Source of the DNA: a virus
DNA length: 59,908 nucleotides
Strand: one strand, 5' to 3'
IMG/VR virus record: IMGVR_UViG_3300004805_000007
Coordinates: 1 to 59,908 of that record
In this document: positions 38,189 through 46,185 of the stretch, piece after piece
How positions within the stretch are numbered: position 1 is the stretch's first letter
Layout: the number at the start of each line of letters is the position of its first letter
Translations under genes and position numbers: made by a program
The notes under the pieces: generated by a model
Databases searched by the model: none
Told to the model about the DNA's origin: nothing
The model's input: only the letters and a program-made list of their open reading frames with translations

Positions 38189-38838
38189 CCTACACAGAAC
38201 TTTGCGCAGCAATTGCTGACTACACCCAGAATACGTTCACGGCAACGGAACTTTCTACGTTTACGAAGCAGGCAGAGCAGCGAATCTACAACACGGTGCA
38301 GCTTGCCAACTTGCGCAAGAACATGACGGGCACTGTTACGGCAAACAACAAGTATTTGTCGGCCCCAGATGACTTTTTGTCGGTCTATTCCCTTGCAATT
38401 TTCCCGTACGGGGGCGGCGATTACACCTACCTGTTGGATAAGGATGTCAACTTCATCCGGGAAGTCTACCCTTCGTCCACTACCACGGGCACGCCCAAGT
38501 ATTACGCCATTTTTGGACCACAGTCGAGCAATGTAACGGAGCTTTCCTTCATCCTCGGACCAACGCCAAGCACCACGTTCAGCGTGGAGTTGCATTACTA
38601 CTACTACCCCGAGTCTATCGTCACTGCTGGTACATCGTGGCTGGGCGATAACTTTGATTCGACCCTTCTTTATGGCTCCTTGGTCGAGGCATACACCTTT
38701 ATGAAGGGTGAGCAAGACTTGATGGGCGTTTACGATGCCAAGTACAAGGAAGCTTTATTGCTACTGAAGAACTTGGGCGATGGCAAGCAGCGGATGGACA
38801 CGTACCGCGATGGCCAAGTCAAGAATAAGGTGGCCTGA
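38185..38838 (+). CDS. Tail adaptor-like structural protein
   Basis: 217 residues. FTKQAEQRIYNTVQLANLRKNMTGTVTANNKYLSAPDDFLSVYSLAI and LLDKDVNFIREVYP belong to a conserved podovirus protein placed next to the head-tail adaptor. A second adaptor or tail-hub component is the likely role; there is no enzyme motif. Confidence 0.7.
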   Translation: MTYTELCAAIADYTQNTFTATELSTFTKQAEQRIYNTVQLANLRKNMTGTVTANNKYLSAPDDFLSVYSLAIFPYGGGDYTYLLDKDVNFIREVYPSSTTTGTPKYYAIFGPQSSNVTELSFILGPTPSTTFSVELHYYYYPESIVTAGTSWLGDNFDSTLLYGSLVEAYTFMKGEQDLMGVYDAKYKEALLLLKNLGDGKQRMDTYRDGQVKNKVA

Positions 38839-38840
38839 GC

Positions 38841-39257
38841 ATGATTACCGCAGGCCTTACCAATAGCTTCAAGTACCAACTGTTGTTGGGGCAGCATGAT
38901 TTTTCCGTGGACACGATCAAGATTGCTTTGTACACAGTAAGCGCTGATATGGGCCCCACCACCACGGTCTATACGACCACCAATGAAGTGACGGGTACTG
39001 GGTATACCGCTGGTGGTGTGACGGCCACCAATGTAACGGTAACCTTGAGCAATGGCGTGGCGTTTGTGGACTTTGATGACCCAACGTGGGCTGGAGCCAC
39101 CTTTACTGCGCAGGGGGCCCTGATTTACAATGTTTCCAAATCCAATAAATCGGTGGGATTGCTTAATTTTGGTCAAGCTCAGGTAATGATAAACCAAGGT
39201 TTTCAGATCTTGATGCCTTCCAACTCCTCCGATTTGGCACTTATACGTATCATCTAA
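38841..39257 (+). CDS. Beta-rich tail structural protein (paralogue A)
   Basis: 138 residues. VDTIKIALYTVSADMGPTTTVYTTTNEVTGTGYTAGGVT and ALIYNVSKSNKSVGLLNFG are shared, in the same order, with the gene at 39471, so the two arose by duplication. Probably a virion surface or fibre-base protein. Confidence 0.65.
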   Translation: MITAGLTNSFKYQLLLGQHDFSVDTIKIALYTVSADMGPTTTVYTTTNEVTGTGYTAGGVTATNVTVTLSNGVAFVDFDDPTWAGATFTAQGALIYNVSKSNKSVGLLNFGQAQVMINQGFQILMPSNSSDLALIRII

Positions 39258-39266
39258 GGAATTCAA

Positions 39267-39461
39267 GTGGCACTTGTAACTACCACCAAAGGCGACATGG
39301 ATGATTCCTTGCTTGAAAAGCGGGAAGGCACAGTCGATAATGAGAATGAACTGACAACGTGGGTTGAGTACTGGCTGGATGGCGAGTTGGTTCACCGATC
39401 AGCGCACGTTACGCTGAAGAAAATGCCTACCTTTGCAGGTGGCGAAGCTGCTTCTTTTTAA
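39267..39461 (+). CDS. Small hypothetical protein (GTG start)
   Basis: 64 residues, GTG start after AAGGAATTCAA. Contains WVEYWLDGELVHRSAHVTLKKMP. Lies between the two paralogous tail genes. No function known. Confidence 0.6.
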   Translation: MALVTTTKGDMDDSLLEKREGTVDNENELTTWVEYWLDGELVHRSAHVTLKKMPTFAGGEAASF

Positions 39462-39470
39462 GGAAATATT

Positions 39471-39962
39471 ATGAGCAACACGCAATCAATGGTCACTTCG
39501 TTCCTTGGGGAACTGATGCTAGGTCAACACCAGCTTGGCACTTCTACTATCGTTTCTCGCGGGAGCCTAACCTCACCTACTACGGACACAGTTAAGGCGG
39601 CGTTGTACTTGGCTTCTGCTACGGTCAATGCTTCCACTACAGCGTATTCTGCTACTGGTGAAGTTTCCGGCACAGGCTACACAGCGGGCGGGGTGACGGT
39701 AACGAATGCAACGGCTCCAACTTCTACCAACTCGTCTTCAACGGCGGGCGTAGGGTACTGGACACCTTCTGCTTCTATTACTTACACAACCGTAACGCTG
39801 TCTACTGCGTTTGATTGTGTCTTGATCTATAACTCGACGCAGAGTAATAAGGCAATCAGTGTCCACACCTTTGGTTCCCAGACTATTACTGCCGGAACCT
39901 TTACCTTGACCATGCCTTCCAACACGACTACGACTGCTCTGTTGCGCTTGGCTACAACCTAA
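39471..39962 (+). CDS. Beta-rich tail structural protein (paralogue B)
   Basis: 163 residues. DTVKAALYLASATVNASTTAYSATGEVSGTGYTAGGVTVTN and LIYNSTQSNKAISVHTFG parallel the gene at 38841. It has an extra Ser/Thr-rich insertion (APTSTNSSSTAGVGYW). Ribosome-binding site AAGGAAATATT. Confidence 0.65.
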   Translation: MSNTQSMVTSFLGELMLGQHQLGTSTIVSRGSLTSPTTDTVKAALYLASATVNASTTAYSATGEVSGTGYTAGGVTVTNATAPTSTNSSSTAGVGYWTPSASITYTTVTLSTAFDCVLIYNSTQSNKAISVHTFGSQTITAGTFTLTMPSNTTTTALLRLATT

Positions 39963-39971
39963 AGGTAGGTC

Positions 39972-40922
39972 ATGGCTGGATGGGGCGTTGGCGCTTGGGG
40001 CTACGGCACTTGGGGCAACGGCGAAACCATCCTCACTGGGGATGAGGCAACCGGCTCCCCCGGTTCAGTCACGCCTAGCAGGACAGTAGCTCTAAGCGGA
40101 GTATCCGCAGCAGGCGCAGTAGGAACAGTAAGCCCAGTCATAACGGTAGCCCTGACCGGAGTATCGGCAGCAGGCGCGGTTGGCACAGTCTCCAGAGGAA
40201 ACACATCCCTTGCTTTAACTGGGGTAGCGGCTTCAGGTGCGGTTGGCACGGTTGTTCCAAGTACCTCAGAGAGTGAGGATGGGGATGTTGCAGCAGGTCT
40301 AGTAGGTACGGTCACCCCAAGTTTGACGGTTGCGCTTACAGGCGTGTCAGCTTCTGGGGCAGTTGGGACTGTAGTACAGAGTAAAGCGGTAACGCTTACA
40401 GGAGTTTCAGCCGCAGGTGCGGTAGGTAACGTAGCTCTTGGTACTCGCTCACTTGCATTGACAGGTGATGCTGCTGCGGGATTGGTGGGGACAGTATCCC
40501 CAGATAGAGATAAAGCCCTGACAGGGGTCGCCGCCACAGGCGCAGTAGGTACGGTGGTTCAGTCTGCTGCTGTGCCTCTTGTGGGTGTTATGGCGCAGGC
40601 AGAGGTGTCGCAAGTAATTGTTCCTCTTAGCCCGTTGACGGCTACAGGTTCGGTTGGTTCGGTTACTCAAGGACTCTCTATTGCGCTGTCTGGAGTGTCT
40701 ACGGCAGGTGCGGTTGGTTCGGTTGGTTTAGGGCCAAGAAGTTTTGCGCTGACAGGTAACTATGCCAAGGGTGATGTAGGTGTAGTTATCGCGGTTTACT
40801 GGAAATTGATAGATGACATGCAGGTAGCTGATTGGCAGAATATAGGTAATAATCAGACACCGGGGTGGTCAGGAATTACGAACGACGAAACACCCAACTG
40901 GGTGCTTATCCCAACTGAGTAG
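39972..40922 (+). CDS. Repeat-rich fibre-like protein
   Basis: 316 residues. After a Gly/Trp-rich start (MAGWGVGAWGYGTWGNGE) come about 13 degenerate repeats of ~20 residues with core ALTGVSAAGAVGTV (my count). The end is different: DWQNIGNNQTPGWSGITNDETPNWVLIP. The pattern predicts a regular beta-structure fibre or spike shaft. Codons inside the repeats differ, so this is not a recent expansion. Directly before the S74 fibre gene. Confidence 0.65.
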   Translation: MAGWGVGAWGYGTWGNGETILTGDEATGSPGSVTPSRTVALSGVSAAGAVGTVSPVITVALTGVSAAGAVGTVSRGNTSLALTGVAASGAVGTVVPSTSESEDGDVAAGLVGTVTPSLTVALTGVSASGAVGTVVQSKAVTLTGVSAAGAVGNVALGTRSLALTGDAAAGLVGTVSPDRDKALTGVAATGAVGTVVQSAAVPLVGVMAQAEVSQVIVPLSPLTATGSVGSVTQGLSIALSGVSTAGAVGSVGLGPRSFALTGNYAKGDVGVVIAVYWKLIDDMQVADWQNIGNNQTPGWSGITNDETPNWVLIPTE

Positions 40923-40931
40923 GAGTTATAA

Positions 40932-43900
40932 ATGACGGTCAATTACACAACCAATCTAGCCCTCGGACAGCCGGTAACCGGCACAGAATCCGGTACATGG
41001 GGCGATGACGTAAACAACAGCGTTACGTCTTACTTGGACATTGCCATTGCTGGCGGCTTGTCGGTCTCTATCACCACGACAGACGTTACGCTCACGCTCA
41101 CACAGGGTACAAGCTCGGCAACTAACATCGGCTCGACCACGGCGCAGTACGCCATCCTGAACGTAAGCGGGGCAATGACCGCAGCGCGTAACTTGATCCT
41201 GCCTAGCAGCAGCCGTCAGTACGTCATCAACAACAATACCACTGGTGGGTTTGCCCTGACGGTTAAAGGCTCTGCTACCAGCGGCGTAACGATGGTCAAC
41301 GGCGAGAAGGCCCAAATATTTTGGAACGGCTCTGACTATGCCAAGCTATCCAACACACCGGGCGGCGCAGGAACATTTAGCTCCATCACCAACACCGGCC
41401 TGACATCGGGCCGTGTGGTGTACTCCACCACTGGTGGCCTTGAGACTGACTCTGCCAACCTTTTGTACAGCGGTACTGACCTGACTGTGTATGGCCTCAC
41501 CGTGGGCCGTGGTGCTGGTGCTGTGTCCACCAATACTGCGGTGGGGACTAGTGCTTTAAGTGCTAACACTACAGGTGCAAACAACACTGCTATAGGCTAT
41601 CAGTCTTTATTAAACAATACAGCCAACAACAATGCGGCTTATGGTTTTTCTTCATTAAAAGCCAACACATCTGGAACTCAAAATACAGGTATTGGACAGT
41701 CGGCTGGTTTTGGTACAACCACTGGAACAGATAATACCTTCCTTGGATTTACCACTGGTTATGCCAATACCACTGGCGCTCAAAATACTGCGCTTGGCTC
41801 CCAAGCCCTTGCGGCAAACACCACAGCCGCTAACAACACTGCTGTAGGTTATCAGGCTAGTTACAGTAATACAACGGGTACAGCAATAACTGCTGTAGGT
41901 CAAAGTGCGTTGTATTCAAATACTACAGCAGCATATAACACTGCTGTTGGTATGCGGGCTGCTTATACCAATACTATAGGTGCCGGTTTAGTTGCTATTG
42001 GGTATGGCGCTTTACAAAATAATACTACTGGATCTAATAACGTAGCAGTAGGTGGATATGATGGTAGCGCAGCACTTCCCCCGTTAAATTCCAATACTAC
42101 AGGTTCTTCTAATACTTCTGTAGGTAACGGTGCATTAACCTCCAACACCACAGCATCAGAAAACACTGCTGTAGGCTATACCGCTGGTTACGCCAACACA
42201 ACTGGCGTTCAGATTACCGCAGTTGGTTCTTATGCTTTAAGGTTAAACACAACTGGTAATTACAACTCGGCACTTGGTTCTGTTGCTTTGTACTCAAATA
42301 CAACTGGCGGAAACAATACAGCAATGGGTTACTACGCCCTTTACTTAAACACCACAGCATCTCAAAACACCGCCGTAGGTTATCAAGCTGCGTATAGTAA
42401 TACAACAGCAAATGGTATTGTAGCAATTGGTTCACTGGCTTTATACAGCAATACTACTGGTGCGGCTAACACTGCGGTGGGATCGTATTGGGGCGGAAAT
42501 ATTGAATCCCCTTTATACAGTAACACTACAGGTTCAGGTAATTCAGCTTTTGGGCCGGGAGCTTTAAAGTCCAACACTACTGGGTCTTCTAATGTTGGTA
42601 TTGGTGTTTATGCACTTGTCTCCAACACCACAGCATCAGGCAACGTTGCTATAGGTTATCAGGCGGGATACACAAATACCACTGGCAATCTTGTAGCCGT
42701 TGGTTATCAAGCTGGTTATGGAAACACCACCGGATACTCTAATAGTGCTTTTGGTGCTACAGCATTAAAAACAAATAGCACAGGTATAGCTAATACCGCA
42801 GTAGGTGAAGGTTCTTTATTTTCCAACACCACAGCAAACTACAACACTGCTGTAGGGTATCAAGCCGCTTACGCAAATACCACAGGAGATGGTAATGTTG
42901 CTCTTGGTTATGCGGCTCTTAAAGCAAATACCACGGGATTACAAAACACCGCGCTTGGCTATTTGGCGATGTATAGCAACACTACTGCTACTCAAGGGTT
43001 GGGTGTTGGCTCTCAGGCTTTATACAGCAATACAACAGGCGCTAACAATACAGCCGTTGGAGCGGCTTACGCTCTTTACTACAACACCACAGGATCCAAC
43101 AATACCGCAGTAGGTATGCAGGCTCTTGGAGCAAATACCACAGCCTCAAACAACACTGCTGTAGGTTATCAGGCGTTGTATTCCAACACCACCGGCGCTC
43201 AAAATACTGCTGTAGGATATCAGGCGGGGACTGCAAATACTACTGGTCAATACAATGTTCTGATTGGATATAGGGCTGGTGACGCTATTACTACAAACGG
43301 TGGGAATTGCATAGTAGGGCCGTTAGCGGGTATTGGTTCTACAGGGCAAGGCAATACATTTGTTGGAAATTTGGTTGTTGGTTCTACCAATGGTTGCGGA
43401 AGCTCAATGACCACAGGTTCCAAGAACACCATTATTGGTGGTTTCACCGGCAACCAAAGTAGCCTAGACATCCGCACAGCAAGCAACTACATCGTGCTGT
43501 CTGATGGGGATGGGAATCCACGGGCTTTTATAAATAACTCGGCCCAAGTTTTCTTTGACACGGTAACGGCTACAGCAACTGCTGGAGGAACATGCATCCT
43601 AGGCCCAACTTCAACAGGAAGTCCAAGAATTGCAACGGGCCATGCAACTGGGACTGCTGGAGGTAATGCGTATGCTCAATATATGCTTGCTGGAACAGAA
43701 ATTGGCTCTATTACTCAAAACGGGACAACAGGCGTTTTATATAACCTAACCTCTGACTATCGCCTGAAGAACAACCAACAACCTCTGACAGGCGCTAAAG
43801 AGTTTGTCATGGCCTTGCAGCCTAAAAAATGGCAATGGTGGGACGGCTCTGGTGAGGGCGTAGGCTTTGTTGCCCACGAGTTTATGGAGGTCGCCAAACA

Positions 43901-44069
43901 TTCAGGTCAAGGCAAAAAAGACGCTGTGGATGCCGACGGCAAGCCCGTTTACCAATCCATCCAGCCATCTTCATCTGAAGTAATGGCAAATCTTGTTTCT
44001 TTAATCCAAGAACAACAAGCCCTCATCACATCCCTGACCGCCCGTATCACGGCACTTGAATCAACCTAA
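40932..44069 (+). CDS. Tail fibre with YadA-like head repeats and C-terminal S74 intramolecular chaperone
   Basis: 1045 residues. N-terminus NYTTNLALGQPVTGTESGTWGDDVNN is a common virion-attachment module of tail fibres. Residues ~195-780 are ~33 copies (my count) of a 17-18-residue repeat like NTAVGYQALYSNTTG, a left-handed beta-roll pattern as in YadA heads. The C-terminus has SDYRLKNN (S941, D942), the catalytic dyad of the peptidase S74 / endosialidase chaperone, followed by a coiled coil (NLVSLIQEQQALITSLTARI). The chaperone should cut itself off after trimer folding. Receptor binding to host surface is inferred. Confidence 0.85.
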   Translation: MTVNYTTNLALGQPVTGTESGTWGDDVNNSVTSYLDIAIAGGLSVSITTTDVTLTLTQGTSSATNIGSTTAQYAILNVSGAMTAARNLILPSSSRQYVINNNTTGGFALTVKGSATSGVTMVNGEKAQIFWNGSDYAKLSNTPGGAGTFSSITNTGLTSGRVVYSTTGGLETDSANLLYSGTDLTVYGLTVGRGAGAVSTNTAVGTSALSANTTGANNTAIGYQSLLNNTANNNAAYGFSSLKANTSGTQNTGIGQSAGFGTTTGTDNTFLGFTTGYANTTGAQNTALGSQALAANTTAANNTAVGYQASYSNTTGTAITAVGQSALYSNTTAAYNTAVGMRAAYTNTIGAGLVAIGYGALQNNTTGSNNVAVGGYDGSAALPPLNSNTTGSSNTSVGNGALTSNTTASENTAVGYTAGYANTTGVQITAVGSYALRLNTTGNYNSALGSVALYSNTTGGNNTAMGYYALYLNTTASQNTAVGYQAAYSNTTANGIVAIGSLALYSNTTGAANTAVGSYWGGNIESPLYSNTTGSGNSAFGPGALKSNTTGSSNVGIGVYALVSNTTASGNVAIGYQAGYTNTTGNLVAVGYQAGYGNTTGYSNSAFGATALKTNSTGIANTAVGEGSLFSNTTANYNTAVGYQAAYANTTGDGNVALGYAALKANTTGLQNTALGYLAMYSNTTATQGLGVGSQALYSNTTGANNTAVGAAYALYYNTTGSNNTAVGMQALGANTTASNNTAVGYQALYSNTTGAQNTAVGYQAGTANTTGQYNVLIGYRAGDAITTNGGNCIVGPLAGIGSTGQGNTFVGNLVVGSTNGCGSSMTTGSKNTIIGGFTGNQSSLDIRTASNYIVLSDGDGNPRAFINNSAQVFFDTVTATATAGGTCILGPTSTGSPRIATGHATGTAGGNAYAQYMLAGTEIGSITQNGTTGVLYNLTSDYRLKNNQQPLTGAKEFVMALQPKKWQWWDGSGEGVGFVAHEFMEVAKHSGQGKKDAVDADGKPVYQSIQPSSSEVMANLVSLIQEQQALITSLTARITALEST
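41520..43270 (+). repeat. About 33 degenerate ~51-54-bp coding repeats
   Basis: Encodes the NTTG-NNTAVGY-type array of the fibre. Unit length is a multiple of 3. Sequence identity between units is moderate at DNA level, higher at protein level. Recombination between units could change fibre length. Confidence 0.75.
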
Positions 44070-44081
44070 AGGAGCTTAAAA

Positions 44082-44294
44082 ATGGAAATCGAAATCACAG
44101 CAGAACAAATTGCCAAGCACTACAGTGCAGCAATGGACAGCGTAGCCCTCATCAACGGCGGCAAGCCTGAGATGATGTCCGACGAGGACTGGGCCGATTG
44201 CCTGTCCCGCAACAAAGATCACTTGAAAATAATGCTTGAAAAACCGTACTGGACTACAGAAGACCTGTCGCCTTTGCAAGCAGCATCAGCATAA
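44082..44294 (+). CDS. Hypothetical small protein
   Basis: 70 residues, acidic, helical (ITAEQIAKHYSAAMDSVALINGGKPEMMSDEDWADCLSRNK). No function known. Strong site AAAGGAGCTTAAAA. A small GCCGCC-10-GGCGGC hairpin (44301-44322) follows it. Confidence 0.6.
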   Translation: MEIEITAEQIAKHYSAAMDSVALINGGKPEMMSDEDWADCLSRNKDHLKIMLEKPYWTTEDLSPLQAASA

Positions 44295-44342
44295 CGGGAA
44301 GCCGCCACCCGACCTTGGCGGCGCATTAAGAGGAAAAACGAA

Positions 44343-44567
44343 ATGGAAAACAAAAAGCCCCAGATCGTAACGATAGACGGCACGGAATACGATGCTAACG
44401 ACTTTAACGAGCAGGAAGTTATGTACCTGAACCACCTAATGGATTTAGATCGCAAGATCGGCTCCACGCAGTTTCAGCTACAGCAACTCATGGTAGGCAA
44501 AGACGCATTCCTGACAATGCTAAAAGCTGAGCTTGCCAAGCCCAAAGAAGTTGAAGTATTGAACTAA
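44343..44567 (+). CDS. Small conserved protein (DUF6447-like)
   Basis: 74 residues. IVTIDGTEYDANDFNEQEVMYLNHLMDLDRKIGSTQFQLQQLMVGKDAF matches the short conserved phage protein pattern of DUF6447 (IDGxEY ... helical pair). Ends with a coiled-coil tail. Function unknown. Ribosome-binding site AAGAGGAAAAACGAA. Confidence 0.65.
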   Translation: MENKKPQIVTIDGTEYDANDFNEQEVMYLNHLMDLDRKIGSTQFQLQQLMVGKDAFLTMLKAELAKPKEVEVLN

Positions 44568-44570
44568 ATC

Positions 44571-45041
44571 ATGATTGACCCGATAACCGCTTTCGCTACG
44601 GCCCAAGCGGCTATCAAGGGGGTGCAAGCCGCAATCAAGATGGGTAAGGACATCCACGCCATTGGCGGGGAGATGATGAAGTTCTTTGAGGCCAAGGATG
44701 TCGTCCAAAAGGCGGCATCCCAACCTAAGTCTAGTTTTGCTAAGTCTGATACAGCGGCTGCGTTTGAGATAGTGATGCAGGCAAAGCAATTAGCTGATGC
44801 CGAGCGGGAATTGAATAACTGGATGGTGATGTCTGGACATGCTGACCTCTGGCAGCAGCTACTGGTGGAGCGCAACAACCTAATCCAGAAACGCAAGACG
44901 GAAGAGATACTGGCAGAGAAGCACGCCAAGAAGCGCAAGGAAGATATCGAGGACTTGTTGACTTGGTTGATAGCAGGGGCATTGGTTATCCTGCTGTTGG
45001 GTTTATGTTTTTGGTGGACAACTTTACTTCTGGGGAAATAA
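44571..45041 (+). CDS. Membrane-anchored lysis-region protein
   Basis: 156 residues. MIDPITAFATAQAAIKGVQAAIKMGKDIHAIGGEMMKFF is conserved in aquatic phage proteins; the middle is a charged coiled coil and the C-terminus LLTWLIAGALVILLLGLCFWW is a transmembrane helix. It starts the membrane/lysis cluster (44571-46182). A holin or spanin-like role is possible but not shown by sequence. Confidence 0.6.
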   Translation: MIDPITAFATAQAAIKGVQAAIKMGKDIHAIGGEMMKFFEAKDVVQKAASQPKSSFAKSDTAAAFEIVMQAKQLADAERELNNWMVMSGHADLWQQLLVERNNLIQKRKTEEILAEKHAKKRKEDIEDLLTWLIAGALVILLLGLCFWWTTLLLGK

Positions 45042-45557
45042 ATGCTGACGATTCTGAGTACCTTGATCTCCTTCCTGATGGGCGGCTTGCCTAAGCTGCT
45101 GGACTTTTTCCAAGACCGGCAGGACAAGAAGCATGAACTGGCTCTAGCCCAGATGCAGATTGAGCGCGAACTTGAGCTACGCAAGGCTGGATTTGAAGCG
45201 CAGGAACGGGTGGAGCAGATACACAGCGCCCAGCTAGAGATGGAGACTACCGCCAAGGCCAATGAGAATCTGGTCAATGCCCAAGTCGCCGAGATGAATG
45301 CCATCTACCAGCATGACGAATCCCTTAATGAAGGCACTAGCCAGTGGATGAAGAACCTACGTGCCGGTGTGCGTAGCTTTATTACTTTGGGATTCTTCTT
45401 CCTACTGTGCTTTGTGGACATCGGCATGTTTGTGTACGGCTGGAACAACGGCGTGGCCTTCCCTGCCCTTGCAGAGCGCCTGTGGGACTCCAACACCCAA
45501 GCGCTGTTTGCTTCGATAATCGCGTTCCATTTCGGGGGCAGAGCCTTTGGCAAATGA
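45042..45557 (+). CDS. Holin-like protein (3TM GTA-holin type)
   Basis: 171 residues. N-terminal hydrophobic segment (LTILSTLISFLMGGLPKLL), a long charged coiled coil (DRQDKKHELALAQMQIERELELRKAGFEAQERVEQ), then SFITLGFFFLLCFVDIGMFVYGW and a third segment near FASIIAFHFGGRAF. This layout matches the holin family with three membrane segments associated with lysis. Its neighbour is a lysozyme gene two genes downstream. Confidence 0.65.
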   Translation: MLTILSTLISFLMGGLPKLLDFFQDRQDKKHELALAQMQIERELELRKAGFEAQERVEQIHSAQLEMETTAKANENLVNAQVAEMNAIYQHDESLNEGTSQWMKNLRAGVRSFITLGFFFLLCFVDIGMFVYGWNNGVAFPALAERLWDSNTQALFASIIAFHFGGRAFGK

Positions 45558-45709
45558 TCTGGACTCTTGTGCTGGTAACAGGTATTAACATGAATAGTAT
45601 CCTAGTTGTTGGTTACTTTGAGGGGGAGACTGCCTGTCAGCGGGCAGCAAAGGAGTGGCGCGACTTGGGATACAAGGTTGGCTGCGTGCAGAGTACTGTG
45701 AAAAAATGA
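45554..45709 (+). CDS. Short hypothetical protein in lysis cassette (51 residues)
   Basis: ATG at 45554 overlaps the holin stop and its own stop overlaps the lysozyme ATG (both ATGA), so it is tightly coupled. N-terminus MIWTLVLVTGINMNSILVVG is hydrophobic, then YFEGETACQRAAKEWRDLGYKVGCVQ with two cysteines. Similar short Cys-containing proteins occur next to phage lysozymes; possible periplasmic protein. Function unknown. Confidence 0.65.
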   Translation: MIWTLVLVTGINMNSILVVGYFEGETACQRAAKEWRDLGYKVGCVQSTVKK

Positions 45710-46182
45710 AAGTTTCTGACAAAGCCCTTGGGGTCGTCCGCCACCATGAAGGCGTGCGCCAGCGCCCGTACCGTTGTCCAGCTAAATTGTGGACTATCGG
45801 CGTAGGTCACGTGCTGTACCCCGAGCAAGGCCGGTTAAAACTGGAAGAGCGCGATGCCTTCCCGCTGCGCCCGGAGGACAACCGGCAGTTCAGCATGGAG
45901 GAAGTCAATGGAATTCTTGCAGCAGACCTACAGCGCTTTGAGCGAGGAGTGGAGAAGTTCTGCCCTGTCCCTCTTACACAGGGTATGTTTGATGGGCTTG
46001 TCAGCTTTTCTTTTAACTGCGGCCTTGGGACACTCCAGCGTAGTACGCTTCGCCAGAAACTGCTTCGCGGGGATAAAGAAGGCGCTGCTGAAGAATTCTT
46101 GAAGTATTGCATGGCTGGGGGTAAAATCCTTAAAGGGTTGCAAAACCGCCGCATTGATGAACGCGCCCTATTTCTAGGATGA
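45706..46182 (+). CDS. GH24 endolysin (T4-type lysozyme)
   Basis: 158 residues from the ATG at 45706. Catalytic triad pattern E-8X-C-5X-T: E15, C24, T30 (HHEGVRQRPYRCPAKLWTIGVGH around it). Cys in place of the T4 Asp20 is an accepted variant in this family (E-8X-D/C-5X-T). Then LTQGMFDGLVSFSFNCGLG and FLKYCMAGGKILKGLQNRR, also typical. No signal peptide, so release needs the holin. It cuts host peptidoglycan at lysis. Confidence 0.9.
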   Translation: MKVSDKALGVVRHHEGVRQRPYRCPAKLWTIGVGHVLYPEQGRLKLEERDAFPLRPEDNRQFSMEEVNGILAADLQRFERGVEKFCPVPLTQGMFDGLVSFSFNCGLGTLQRSTLRQKLLRGDKEGAAEEFLKYCMAGGKILKGLQNRRIDERALFLG

Positions 46183-46185
46183 CCG

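Noticed and set aside
40001-40537. 178-residue minus-strand frame with regular repeats
   Set aside because: Its repeats only mirror the coding repeats of the plus-strand fibre-like protein.
41520-43270. Possible CRISPR array (regular ~50-bp spacing)
   Set aside because: The periodicity is in-frame coding repeat of a fibre; there is no constant repeat with unique spacers and no cas gene.
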